Part shown: in pieces, positions 46,366 to 56,807 of the stretch | How positions within the stretch are numbered: position 1 is the first letter of the stretch | How the letters are laid out: each line of letters begins with the position of its first letter | Source of the DNA: Pseudolabrys sp963742345 | GTDB lineage: Bacteria > Pseudomonadota > Alphaproteobacteria > Rhizobiales > Xanthobacteraceae | Reading direction: 5' to 3' | DNA: 64,000 nucleotides | NCBI GenBank assembly: GCA_963742345.1 | Contig: CAVULO010000008.1 | Coordinates: forward strand, 518,947 to 582,946 | The notes under the pieces: model-generated | What the model was told of the DNA's origin: nothing | Databases searched by the model: none | Seen by the model: the letters and a program-made list of their open reading frames with translations, nothing else | Made by a program: the position numbers and the translations under genes

Positions 46366-47115
46366 GTGACCCAGCATTCGCGCGACACACCACAATTCTA
46401 TCTGACGGCTCCTTCGCCGTGTCCCTACCTGGAGGGACAGGAAGAGCGCAAAGTGTTCACTCATCTGGTTGGCGAGCGCGCGGGCGAGCTCAACGACCTG
46501 CTCACTCACGGCGGTTTTCGCCGCAGCCAGTCGATTGCCTACCGGCCGGCCTGCGAGGGTTGCCGCGCCTGCGTCTCGGTTCGCGTGGTAGCCGCGGACT
46601 TTACTCCGTCGCGCAATATGCGCCGCATCGCCGAACGTAACGTCGACGTTGTCGGCGACATGCGCTCGCCCGCTCCTACCTCCGAACAATATTCGGTGTT
46701 CCGCGCCTATCTCGACGCGCGCCACCGCGACGGCGGCATGGCCGACATGACCGTGCTCGATTACGCCATGATGATCGAAGACAGTCACGTCGACACCCGC
46801 CTGATCGAGTATCGCCGGCGCGGGCCCGACACCGGCATCAACGGACGCGGCACCGGCGATATGCTCGCCGTCGCGCTCACGGACGTGCTCAGCGACGGCC
46901 TGTCGATGGTCTATTCTTTTTTCGAGCCGGACGAAGGCGATCGATCGCTCGGCACCTTTATGATCCTGGACCACATCGAGCGCGCCAACCGCATGGGCCT
47001 GCCATACGTCTATCTCGGCTACTGGGTACCCGGTTCGCGCAAGATGGACTACAAGGGCCGCTTCCTGCCGCAAGAGCGTCTGATGCCGTCCGGCTGGAGC
47101 CGGGTGGAGAAGTGA
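46366..47115 (+). CDS. bpt: Aspartate/glutamate leucyltransferase
   Basis: It transfers leucine from Leu-tRNA to proteins with N-terminal Asp or Glu, marking them for ClpS/ClpAP degradation. It has PQFYLTAPSPCPYLEGQEER, HGGFRRSQSIAYRPACEGCR, and YVYLGYWVPGSRKMDYKGRF, all as in Bpt. The start is GTG at 46366; upstream ATGs in other frames hit a stop at once. 249 residues. Intact. Confidence 0.93.
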   Translation: MTQHSRDTPQFYLTAPSPCPYLEGQEERKVFTHLVGERAGELNDLLTHGGFRRSQSIAYRPACEGCRACVSVRVVAADFTPSRNMRRIAERNVDVVGDMRSPAPTSEQYSVFRAYLDARHRDGGMADMTVLDYAMMIEDSHVDTRLIEYRRRGPDTGINGRGTGDMLAVALTDVLSDGLSMVYSFFEPDEGDRSLGTFMILDHIERANRMGLPYVYLGYWVPGSRKMDYKGRFLPQERLMPSGWSRVEK

Positions 47116-47121
47116 GCCGCC

Positions 47122-48485
47122 TTAGCCGAGTAATCTGATCGGCCAAGCAGCTTGAAATTGAGCACGATCAGCAGCAGCGCCGTGAGCGCCGCCAGCACGG
47201 TGACCCAGACCGGCGCCGCAAGGCGCCCATCTTGCGCCGGTCGGCGGTGAACATCACCAAGCGGCACGATCGAAAACGGCAGCGCCAGGCCAAGCACGAC
47301 CTGGCTCAGGATCAGCAGCTTCGCCGTTCCGGCTCTCGCCGTACCAGATGGTCACGATCGCGGCCGGGATGATGGCGATCGACCGCGTTACCAGGCGCCG
47401 CGCCCAGGCCGGCAAGCGAATGTCGATAAAGCCTTCCATCACGATCTGACCCGACAAGGTCGCGGTCACCGTGGAATTCAGACCGCAACAAAGCAGCGCG
47501 ATGCCGAACAGCGTCGGCGCGATCGCGGAGCCGAGCAGCGGCGCCAGGAACGCGTGCGCCTGGTCGAGTTCGGCGACATCGACTTTTCCCGCTTTGTTGA
47601 AGGTCGCGGCAGCGAGGATCAGGATCGAGGCGTTGATCGTCAGCGCAAACATCAGCGCGATCGTGGAATTGATGGTCGCGAGCTTTATCGCCTCACGCCT
47701 GTCGGCTTCGACGCTGTCGCCGAAGCGGCGCGTCTGCACCACGCCGGAATGCAGATAGAGATTGTGCGGCATCACTGTCGCGCCGATGATGCCGATCGCG
47801 AGATAGAGCATGTCGGGATTGCGCACGATCTCGGTGGTCGGCGCAAAGCCGCGGATCACGGCGCCCCAGTCGGGATCGGCCATCGCGATCTGGACGACGA
47901 AGCAGAGCGCGATCACGCCCATCAGCGTGACAATGAATGCCTCGACCCAGCGGAAACCGAGATTTTGCAACCACAGGATCAGGAACACGTCGAGCGCGGT
48001 GATCAGCACACCGATCTCGAGCGGAATGTCGAACAGCAGATTGAGGCCGATCGCGGTGCCAATCACTTCGGCAAGATCGGTTGCGCAAATCGCGATTTCG
48101 GTCAGCACCCATAGGGGCCACGACACCGCGCGCGGAAATGCGTCGCGACAGGCTTGCGCAAGATCGCGTCCCGCGCCGATCCCGAGGCGCGCGCACAGCG
48201 CCTGCAACAGGATCGCCATCAGATTTGAAAGCAGCGCGACCGTGAGCAGCGCGTAGCCGAACTTGGAGCCGCCGGCGAGCGACGTCGCCCAGTTGCCGGG
48301 ATCCATGTAGCCGACAGCGACCAGATAGCCGGGGCCCAGGAAGGCAACGAGCTTTTTGCCGAGCGAGCCGGTCGGCCGCGTCGGCAATCGAGCCAAATAC
48401 CTCCGCCAAAGGCGGGCGGCCGCGCTGCGCGCCGCCAGCCGGTCGTCGTCGGTCTTTGCGCGTGAGCTCGCTGGTTCGCGTCCAT
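47122..48485 (-). CDS. mntH: Nramp-family divalent metal transporter MntH (several frameshifts)
   Basis: It imports manganese with protons. The core is clear: GPGYLVAVGYMDPGNWATSL and IGATVMPHNLYLHSGVVQTR, the two metal-binding half-motifs (DPGNW and MPHN). Frame changes lie near 48410 (after GRPPLAEVFGS), about 47330 and again near 47245 to 47220. The likely last residues are KLLWPIRLLG with a stop at 47122, six bases from the bpt stop. The start at 48485 (MDANQRAHAQRP) is inferred from frame joining. About 450 residues. Confidence 0.88.
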
Positions 48486-48545
48486 CCTGGAACCGTAAAA
48501 AGCATCAGAATTCTCAAAGTGAATATAGTCTAGTTGCGAATAATT

Positions 48546-48555
48546 TGCAATTGCA
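48546..48555. promoter_or_regulatory. Palindrome TGCAATTGCA in the mntH/antiporter spacer
   Basis: A perfect 10-base palindrome lies in an AT-rich stretch 60 bases before mntH. Mur/Fur-type regulators control mntH in rhizobia and bind sites of broadly similar composition. The match to a known Mn-box is weak. Confidence 0.3.
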
Positions 48556-48627
48556 TTTCGGATGGAACTTTCCTGCCTGGCATCGGGTTGCTGCTGACTT
48601 GACGGCAAACCGGGTGCACGCCCGCAC

Positions 48628-50882
48628 ATGATCGAGTCCGTCGACGGCTGTTCCAGCTGTGCGTGCTGCTGGCGCCGTTCGCACTTGCAGCAACACCGGC
48701 ATTTGCCGCCGAAGGTGCAGCACGGGCCATCCGAATTTGTGTTCGTCGTTCAGCTCGCGCTTCTGATGCTGGTCGGCCGGTTGCTCGGCGAGATCATGAT
48801 CCGCTTCAAGCAGCCGGGCGTGATGGGGCAGCTCATCGCCGGCCTGGTGCTCGGCCCTTCCCTGCTGGGCGCGCTGTTTCCCGACTGGCAGCACGCCATT
48901 TTCCCCAGCGCCAAAGAGCAGAAGGCAATGCTCGACGCGCGTTTCCCAATTCGGCGTGCTGATGCTGTTGCTGCTGACCGGCATGGAAACCGATCTCAAG
49001 CTGGTGCGGCGGACCGGCGCGCGCGTCGGCGATCGCCTCGATCGCCGGCATCATCGTTCCATTCGCTTGCGGCGTCGCGCTCGGCGAAGCGCTGCCGGAC
49101 TCGATGCTGCCCGATCCCGGCAAGCGGCTGATCACGTCGCTCTTCCTCGGCACCGCGCTCTCGATCGCCTCCGTTAAAATCGTCGCGACCGTAATCCGCG
49201 AGATGAACTTTCTGCGCCGCAGCGTCGGCCAGATCATCCTCGCCTCTGCCATTATCGACGACACCATCGGCTGGATGATCACCGCGGTCATCTTCAGTCT
49301 GGCGCTGCAGGGCCATGTCGACATGTGGAGCGTCGCGCAAAGCGTCCTCGGCACGCTCGCGTTCATGGGGCTGAGCCTGACGATCGGACGCCGCACTCGT
49401 GTTCATCATTATCCGCTGGGTGAACGACGTGTTCGCCAGCGACTTCGCCGTGATCACCGCAATCCTGCTGATCATGTGCGCGATGGCACTCATCACCGAC
49501 CTGATCGGCGTGCATACCGTGCTGGGCGCTTTCGTCGCCGGCATTCTGATCGGTGAATTGCCCATCCTGACCCGTCACATCGACGAGCAGTTGCGCGGAC
49601 TGGTCATCGCTTTTTTCATGCCGGTCTTCTTCGGCACCGCCGGTCTTTCCGCCGACCTCACGATCCTCAAGGATCCAACTCTTCTGCTGCTTGACCCTGG
49701 GCCTGATCGCGATTGCCAGCGTCGGCAAGTTCGGCGGCGCTTTTGTCGGCGGCAAGCTTGCTGGCCTGACTTTCGCGAATCGCTGGCGCTCGGCACCGGC
49801 ATGAATGCGCGCGGCTCGACCGAGGTCATTGTCGCCACTATCGGCCTGTCGATGGGCGCACTGAGCCAGAACCTTTTCACCATGATCGTAACAATGGCGG
49901 TCATTACGACCATGGCGATGCCGCCGACGCTGCGGTGGGCGCTTTCCCGCCTGCCGATGCGCAAGGAGGAAAAGCAGCGGCTTGAACGCGAGGAGATGGA
50001 AGCCAAGGGCTTCGTGCCGAAACTCGAGCGGCTGCTGCTCGCAGTCGACGATAGTGCAAATGCAAAGTTCGCCACGCGCATTGCCGGTATGATCGCGGGC
50101 ACGCAGCGCAATGCCGACAACCGTTATGCAAATCAAGAACGACAAGAAAACGGGCAAAGCCGCCAGCAGAAGCCGCCAAGCAGAAAGGCCGAAGAAGGTC
50201 GGCGAGACCGTGCAAGAAGTTCGCCGAGCCAGGTGGAGCGACGTGCAAAAACCCGAAGAAAAGACGGACACGACAGCTCGACGTGACGACCATCGTCGAG
50301 ACGGCAGCCGAAGACCGGAAGCCGTCGCCGAAGAGGCCGAGAAAGGCTACAGCCTGATGATTATCGGGCTTGAAAAGACCGTTGCGCGGCGCAACGAATT
50401 CCACGAGGACATCACCAAACTCGCCGCGGGCTTCGAAGGGCCCCTCGCCGTATTAGACGTCCGCGACAAGCTGCTCGAACATCCGCTGGAGCGCCAAGCT
50501 CAGTATCCTCGTGCCGGTCAACGGCACCGAGTATTCGCGCCGCGCAGCGGAAGTCGCAATCGCGGTGGCGCGCGCGACCCACGCGCCACTGACCGCGCTC
50601 TATGTCGCGCCGCGGCGGCAGGAAAGCGGTCGCGCCGCTACGAGGAAGCGATTCTGAAGGATATTTCGAAGCTTGCCGAGACCTACGATACTGAGTGCGC
50701 ACGGCGGTGCGTGCCGAACGTCGCGGCCGAGGACGCGATCCTCAAGGAGCTCGTCACGCAAGCCATACAATCTGGTGGTGATTGGCGCCGGCCGCCGACC
50801 GGGTGAAAAACTTTTCTTCGGCGACACCGCCGCCGCGCTTCTCGAAAAATCGGAGCGCTCGCTGCTGTTCGTCGCGAGCTGA
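48628..50882 (+). CDS. CPA2-family cation/proton antiporter with universal stress C-terminal region (many frameshifts)
   Basis: The joined protein is about 750 residues. It has a signal-like segment (VLLAPFALAATPAFAAEGAA), then some twelve membrane helices: LALLMLVGRLLGEIMIRFKQ, MLLLLTGMETDLKL, and the ion-binding IILASAIIDDTIGWMI. The DD pair suggests an electrogenic exchanger. The C-terminal half carries UspA-like sequence, including KLERLLLAVDDSANAKF and ILVPVNGTEYSRRAAEVAIA, ending NLVVIGAGRRPGEKLFFGD. Frames change near 48650, 48940, 49020, 49390, 49690, 50110, 50490, 50640 and 50700. Many breaks with every motif retained favour sequence error. It faces mntH. Confidence 0.8.
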
Positions 50883-50884
50883 CG

Positions 50885-53173
50885 CTACTCGGCGTCGTCG
50901 CCTTCGCCGCTTTGCCGCCACTCGGCAGGCTGCGGAATTTATTGTTCTTCGGGAAGCCCTTCGGCGCGATGCGGCCTGCATCGGCCCGATTGCCACGCCA
51001 GTCCTTCAATTCCTTCATCGGCAGCGTGAAGCTGCGCCCGGCGGCATCGTTCCAGGACAGGCCGTCGTCGGCCTTGAACGTGGTGACGTCCGATAGCCCC
51101 TTCTCCTTGTAACGCTGAGCCGAACGCCGCGCCCGCGGCCCATTTCCGGCACCTGGTCGAGCGGGAAGATCACCATCTTGCGGTTCGCGCCGATCGCCGC
51201 CGCGAGCTCGCCGTCGACCGTGGTCATCGCGCGCGCCTTGTCGGGCGCCTTGAGATTGAGCACCTGCTTGCCCTTGCGCGTGGTGCCGAGACATTCATCC
51301 TCCGCCACCACAAACCCGTTGCCGGTATGGCTCGCCACCAGGAATTTGCGGCCACCCTGGATAGGCCAACGCCGCCACGACGTCGGCGTCCTGTTCGAGA
51401 TCGATAATACAGTCGCACCGGCTCGCCGTGACCGCGCCCGCCCGGAAGCTTCGAGGCTTCGATGGTGTAGAACTTGCCGTTGCTGGCGAAGATCAGGATC
51501 TTGGCGGTGGTTTCGGTCGGGAATGCGAATTTCAGCGCGTCGTCGGTTTTGAAGGTAACACCTGAAAGGTCGGTGACGTGACCGCGCAGCGCGCGGATCC
51601 AGCCCTTCTCCGACACCACGACGGTGATCGGCTCGCGAACGACCATCGCCTCTTCGATTGCTGCCTCGTCATGCGCCGGCGCAATGCCAAAGGTCGTGCG
51701 GCGCTTGCCGATTTGGGTCTTCGGTCCGAAGGTTTCCCTGATCTCCTTGATCTGACCGGAGATCGTTTTCCATTGTTGTGCGGTCGAGCCGATCAGCGAC
51801 TTGAGCTTGGTGCGCTCTTCGCGCAGCGCCTTGTCCTCGGCACGGATTTCCATTTCCTCGAGCTTGCGCAAGTTGCGCAGCCGCATGTTGAGGATCGCGT
51901 CGGCCTGCACCTCGCTGAGCTTGAAGGTCTTCATCAGGACGGGCTTTGGCTCGTCCTCTTTGCGGATGATCTTGATCACCTTGTCGAGATTAAGATAGGC
52001 GACAAGATAGCCACCCAGCATCTCCAGGCGATGCTCGATTTCCGCCAGCCGGTGCTTGGAGCGGCGCAACAGTACTTCGCGCCGATGGTCGAGCCATTCG
52101 CGCAACGCCTCGGCGAGGCCGAGCACCTGCGGGATGCGGCCTTTCACCAGCACGTTCATGTTGAGCGGAATGCGGTTCTCGAGCTCGGTGAGCTTGAACA
52201 GCGACTCCATCAGCAGTTCGGCGTCGACCGAACGCGAGCGTGGCTCGATCACCAGCCGGACGTCCTCGGCCGATTCATCGCGCACATCGGCGACGAGCGG
52301 CAATTTCTTCTCGTTGATCAGCTCGGCGAGCTTCTCGACCAGGCGCGACTTCTGCACCAGCCACGGCATTTCGCTGATGACGATCACGTAGGTGCCGCGA
52401 CCGGTGTCTTCCTGTTTCCAGCGCGCGCGCACGCGAAACGAGCCGCGGCCGGTGTTGTAGGCTTCGGCGATTGTCTCCGGCGTATCGACGATGACGCCGC
52501 CCGTCGGAAAGTCCGGACCTTTGACGTATTTGAGCAGCGTACGGCTGCGCGCCTTCGGATTGTCGATCAGGAACAGCGCGGCGTCGCATAGCTCGGCGGC
52601 ATTGTGCGGCGGGATCGAGGTCGCCATGCCGACCGCGATGCCCTGCGAGCCGTTGGCGAGCAGATTGGGAAACGCGGCCGGCAGCACGATCGGCTCTTCA
52701 CTGGTGCCGTCGTAGGTCGCGCGGAAATCGACCGCATCCTCGTCGATGCCATCGATCAGCAGCCGCGCGACTTCGGTGAGCCGCGCCTCGGTGTAGCGCA
52801 TGGCGGCAGCGTTATCGCCGTCGATGTTTCCGAAATTGCCCTGCCCGTCCACCAACGGATAGCGCTGGGCAAAATCCTGCGCGAGGCGCACCAGCGCATC
52901 GTAGATCGCCTGGTCGCCGTGCGGATGGAAGTTGCCCATCACATCGCCGACGACCTTGGCTGACTTCTTGAAGGCGGCGCCCGGGTCGAGCCGCAACAGC
53001 CGCATGCCGTAGAGAATGCGGCGGTGCACCGGCTTGAGGCCGTCGCGCGCATCGGGCAGCGCGCGGTTCATGATCGTGGAAAGTGCGTAGGCGAGATAGC
53101 GCTCTTCAAGCGCGTCGCGCAGCGCAACCTCTTCGACCGCGCCTTTGTCCGGGGGAATCAGTCGCTTTCCCAT
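50885..53173 (-). CDS. parC: DNA topoisomerase IV subunit A (frameshifted C terminus)
   Basis: It decatenates daughter chromosomes with ParE. The N-terminal breakage domain is intact over 640 residues: ALSTIMNRALPDARDGLKPV, FHPHGDQAIYDALVRLAQDF, and the active-site Tyr in AAAMRYTEARLTEVA. The C-terminal beta-propeller is broken by indels near 51420, 51360, 51125 and about 50930; the joined reading continues through GKQVLNLKAPDKARA and TTFKADDGLSWNDAAG to QPAEWRQSGEGDDAE and a stop at 50885, two bases from the antiporter stop. About 763 residues, normal for the family. Confidence 0.93.
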
Positions 53174-53336
53174 GCTCGATAGCTAATCGGTTGTTTCGCG
53201 ATGAACAAGCGATGAACGCGATCGCCATCTATTCTTCCAAATTTTCACCGACTATTTGCGAACTGGGACGCCTCGACTGTGTTATCTTGCACACGACTAT
53301 GCGGGGCATCGGATTTCTATTTGGATGGAGAAAGCA

Positions 53337-53600
53337 ATGCGCCGGATTGTTCTTGCGACTGCCGCGACGCTCGCCATTCTCGCGGCAGGTTCATTCGTTC
53401 CGAATCGCGCCGAGGCCATGACGGTCACGACGCCGGCCGGAATTCAGGCCGCGCTCGATGACACCAACCTGCTCAGGACGTCGCCTATATCTGTCGCCGG
53501 GTTTGGCGCTGCGGACCCTACGGCTGCGGCTGGCGCCGCGGATGCTGGTGGGCTGGCGCTGCCCTTACTCCTACGGCGGGCCATATTACATACAGCCGCT
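53337..53600 (+). CDS. Small secreted Cys/Trp/Gly-rich protein, broken at its 3' end
   Basis: It starts MRRIVLATAATLAILAAGSF with a clear signal peptide, then EAMTVTTPAGIQAALDDTNL. A frame shift near 53470 joins it to DVAYICRRVWRCGPYGCGWR, a pattern common in small rhizobial exported proteins (Arg/Cys/Trp/Tyr-rich). After GGPYY (about 53590) resemblance fades. The end given is a guess. The function is unknown. It is the last gene I can place with the alphaproteobacterial part. Confidence 0.55.
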
Positions 53601-54321
53601 GGGTGGCGTCCCCGCCAATCCCAGCGATCGTCTTGCCGTGCTCGCGATCTGGCGAACGAGCTCCGCAAAGCTGGTCGCGAAGCGCGGACGCCCTGGAAAA
53701 CCGGCCCCGCTCGCTTCGACGCACTGGCCTTTCCCCGGAGCGGAAGGCGGCCCGCGGCGAGCCTGCTGGATGCCGGCGTCGGTCTCTATCCCGATGATCG
53801 GTCACGTCAGCGAAATCATCTCGGCGCCGACGACATGTCGCTGCGCGTTCGCGCCGAACGGACGCTGCAACGGTACCGGCCGGGACCGTCCAAATGTGGA
53901 CCTGATCAGTGGACAGACCGGCGCCCTGGTGTCCTGCTGCCGCCGGCCTGGTCACCAGCACCGGCGTCGACCCCACCGGTGATCGATCTACGACTGTGGC
54001 TGAGGATGGCATGCCAAGCTGTGGTCGACTTCATGCTTCAACAGGAAGGTGCCCGCGCCAGATCGACCGGCTGCGAACCGCCTTCGAACCCTGCGGCCAA
54101 GCGCCTGCTCGTGGTCAACGAATGATGGAACGGCTTCAGCCGCTGACCTGCTCGCGGCGCGCAGCAACGCGCGCGCACGGTCCAGGTACCAACTGAACAC
54201 ACCAGGAGTGGGCCCGGCCGCCACGGCAGACACCTACGAGGGTCTGCCAACGCGAATCCGGCCAGGCCATGGCGGCCTGCTGGGTCACGACGGCTGATCA
54301 GCGTCGCGGTTCCTATCTATA
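53601..54321. other. Region without recognisable gene; probable junction between two genomes
   Basis: Both strands were read in all frames and no protein family could be identified. Open frames here are GC-driven and mutually overlapping. Left of it the genes are alphaproteobacterial, right of it actinobacterial. There is no insertion sequence end, tRNA, integrase or clear direct repeat at the boundary. Confidence 0.6.
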
Positions 54322-55643
54322 TCAGCCCTGACCGAGCGCCTGGAGCAGCGCCGCGGTCTGCGCGGCCGGCAGAGCACGTCGGCTTGTCGCCGTTGGGAGA
54401 CGAGCGTCCCGCCGGCCACCTTCCCGGTGAACCAGCACGGCGTGAACGCCGGCTTGCCCGGAGTGAAGTTCAACGGCGGCGCCACGCCACCCAGCGTCTC
54501 GTTCTTCAGCGAGTAGAACGCCTCCTCAGATCCGCCGGCGTCGAGGACGGCGTGAGATTTGGCCGCCTTCGCCGCAGCTTCGAACAGCGTACCGGCCGTC
54601 CAGGCGTAGAACGCGTCGTAGGAGAACCGATCGGCCGGTGAGCAGGCCCGGGTCGTACTGGTTGACCGCGTCCTGGAACTGCTTGATCGCGGGGAGCGAC
54701 GCGTCGTACGGGTTCGCGTTGCTGCCTGCCACCAGGGACCCGTTAACGACGGGTCCTTCAGCATCGCATTCGTCGTCGTCGAGGCCTGGCCGACGTTCAG
54801 CGGCGTGTAGTTCTGCTGCTTGCAGCTGGCCAGGACCCGCGCGACGATCGGACCGTTGTCGGCGATGTACAGCGCGTCTGCGCCGGCGGACTTCATCGCC
54901 AGGCACGGCGCGGTGTAGTTCGGCGCGGTGGCCGAGATCTTCTGCGGGGTCACCTTCAGCCCGAACAGCTTGCCGATCCCCTGCATCAGCGGAATCAACT
55001 GAGCACACACCGGCGACTCCGCGCAGTACATCGCGCCGAGGTTCTTCTTGCCCTTCGCCTCCGCCGCGGTACCGACGAGCAACGGAATCAGCGTCGCGGC
55101 CGACGGGAACCAGTTCGGGTTGTCGAACGACGGCTGCGGCGTGGCACCGCCGACGACCGGAATCCCCTTCGCGGTCAGGTACGGCGGCGATCAACGCGGT
55201 CGACCAGGCTGTAGTCACCGATCGCCATCACGTGGTCCTGCTCCACCAGCTCCTTGGCGACTGCAGCGCCACCGACGGGCTCTGGCGCGTCGTCCTTGAC
55301 GATCATCTTCACCGGATGACCGTTGATCCCGCCGTGGGCGTTGGTCCAACTCGCCCACGCCTGCTGAACCTTGCCGGTGTCGCCCAGCACCGCCGCCTGT
55401 GGGCCGGTGCAGCTGCAGATCGCGCCGATCACGAACGGCGTGCCCGACGCCGCCGTGCCCCGACGAGCTCGTCGAAGCCGGCGTACTCGCGACGCGCCGG
55501 TACTCGTCGAAGCCGACCCGGCGCTCGACCCGCTGCTCGAGCTCGTGCTCGATGAACTTCTTCGAGCTCGATCCGCACGCGCTCAGCGCGACCACACCGA
55601 TCACACATAACAGCAGCGCAAGGCTCCTGCGAAATGTGACCAT
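54322..55643 (-). CDS. Branched-chain-amino-acid-type ABC substrate-binding lipoprotein (frameshifted)
   Basis: The start at 55643 (MVTFRRSLALLLCVIGVVAL) follows a GGAGAG box. The lipobox VVALSACGSSSKK predicts a lipid-anchored protein of a Gram-positive-type envelope. Frame joining gives the Peripla_BP_6 fold: IGAICSCTGPQAAVLGDTG, SWTNAHGGINGHPVKMIVKD, LEQDHVMAIGD, CAQLIPLMQGIGKLFGLKV, then FSYDAFYAWTAGTLFEAA, ending QTAALLQALGQG at 54322. Several indels (near 55500, 55190, 54730, 54640, 54400). No permease or ATPase is nearby. About 440 residues. Confidence 0.8.
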
Positions 55644-55713
55644 CTGTCTCTCCTCATTGTCCGTTGTCCAATTACGACGCACTGACGACCACGACGGTCA
55701 TGAGCCCTCGCGA

Positions 55714-56763
55714 CTAGATCGTTCGTTTGGGGATGAACGGGTTGTTCGGCCCCGCCCGCATCTCGTCCGGCGTCCCGGGATAGACGCCGTTCTGCACCAC
55801 GGCCCGGAGCATCCGCTCGGCCTGGCGGGTTCCGTGATGGAAGTTCATCGAGGTCTCGATGTGGCCGGTCCCGACCCGGCCGTTCGCGTCGGCTCGGCAC
55901 AGGGTGTTGTTGTTGTAGAACCCGGCGCTCGGGAGGATGCTCACGAGCCCGGGGGCGAAGGCAGTCAGCTCGCAGTCGAGCACCGTGTCGTCGGCGAGCG
56001 TCAGGCGGACGTGACCGCCGCGGGTCGAGAACGAGTCCACCTCGGCGTAAGCGACGATGTCGACGTCGGTGGCGAAGGTCACGGTGTCACCCCGCACGCA
56101 CCACCCGAAGGTCGCGATCGCGTCCTCGACGCTGTTGTGGATCGCGTAGGCGCAGAAGGACAGCTCCGGCCCGAAGCACCCCGTCACGTACCGATGCGAG
56201 TACATCGTGAGGACATCACGCCGGCCCCAGCCGTGGTCGCGCAGGCCCATGCCCTGGACATCGAACGTCTCCCCCTGAAAGCTGATCGTCCCGGTCACGT
56301 CGCCGGAGATGTCGATGTGGTGGCTGGTGATGTCGTCGACGGTCTGCCCCGAACTGGGGAAGCCGCAGAACGCTCCGTGATAGTCGGTGAAGGACAGATG
56401 CGCCGACACCTCGCCGCCGGGATCTTGAATCGTCCAGACGTGCTCGTCGCCGACGATCTCGTTCTTGCAGGTCTCGTCGCCGCCGCCCCAGCCGTTCTCG
56501 AGCTTGTCCTCGTCGCGCAACGGCAGCCAGGTCATGCGCTTGAAGATGCCCGAGGGGGTGACGAGGCTCGTCCAGGCGGCGATCATCGGGCCGCCCTCGA
56601 AGTTGTATTCGTGGCCGATCCGATGGACGCCGCCGAGACCGGCGTCGAGGTCGACCCATTGCAGCCAGGTGCTGTCCTGCCAGCGCGGCTCGGGTCCGGG
56701 CTCGGCGCGCAGATAGTCGGACTCGTCGTAGGTGCGGACGGCGCTTCGGCCGACGAATTCCAT
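55714..56763 (-). CDS. DUF7064/DUF7065-like protein (first copy)
   Basis: This intact 349-residue protein is Trp- and Gly-rich and appears all-beta, with motifs RIGHEYNFEGGPMIAAWTS, DVQGMGLRDHGWGRRDVL and TMYSHRYVTGCFGPELSFCA. It resembles uncharacterised actinobacterial DUF7064/7065 proteins distantly related to hydroxyneurosporene hydratase-type (CrtC/AttH) lipocalin-like folds. The GMGLRDHGWG segment is the likely conserved core. It is transcribed with the next gene upstream, a probable paralogue. No catalytic role can be stated. Confidence 0.65.
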   Translation of the reverse strand: MEFVGRSAVRTYDESDYLRAEPGPEPRWQDSTWLQWVDLDAGLGGVHRIGHEYNFEGGPMIAAWTSLVTPSGIFKRMTWLPLRDEDKLENGWGGGDETCKNEIVGDEHVWTIQDPGGEVSAHLSFTDYHGAFCGFPSSGQTVDDITSHHIDISGDVTGTISFQGETFDVQGMGLRDHGWGRRDVLTMYSHRYVTGCFGPELSFCAYAIHNSVEDAIATFGWCVRGDTVTFATDVDIVAYAEVDSFSTRGGHVRLTLADDTVLDCELTAFAPGLVSILPSAGFYNNNTLCRADANGRVGTGHIETSMNFHHGTRQAERMLRAVVQNGVYPGTPDEMRAGPNNPFIPKRTI

Positions 56764-56807
56764 ACCAATCTCCTCCTATGCCTTCGTGGGCGTCACGGCC
56801 TGCGAGC

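Noticed and set aside
53601..54321. Extra gene in the junction region
   Set aside because: Open frames on both strands overlap each other, lack Shine-Dalgarno sequences and match nothing I know.
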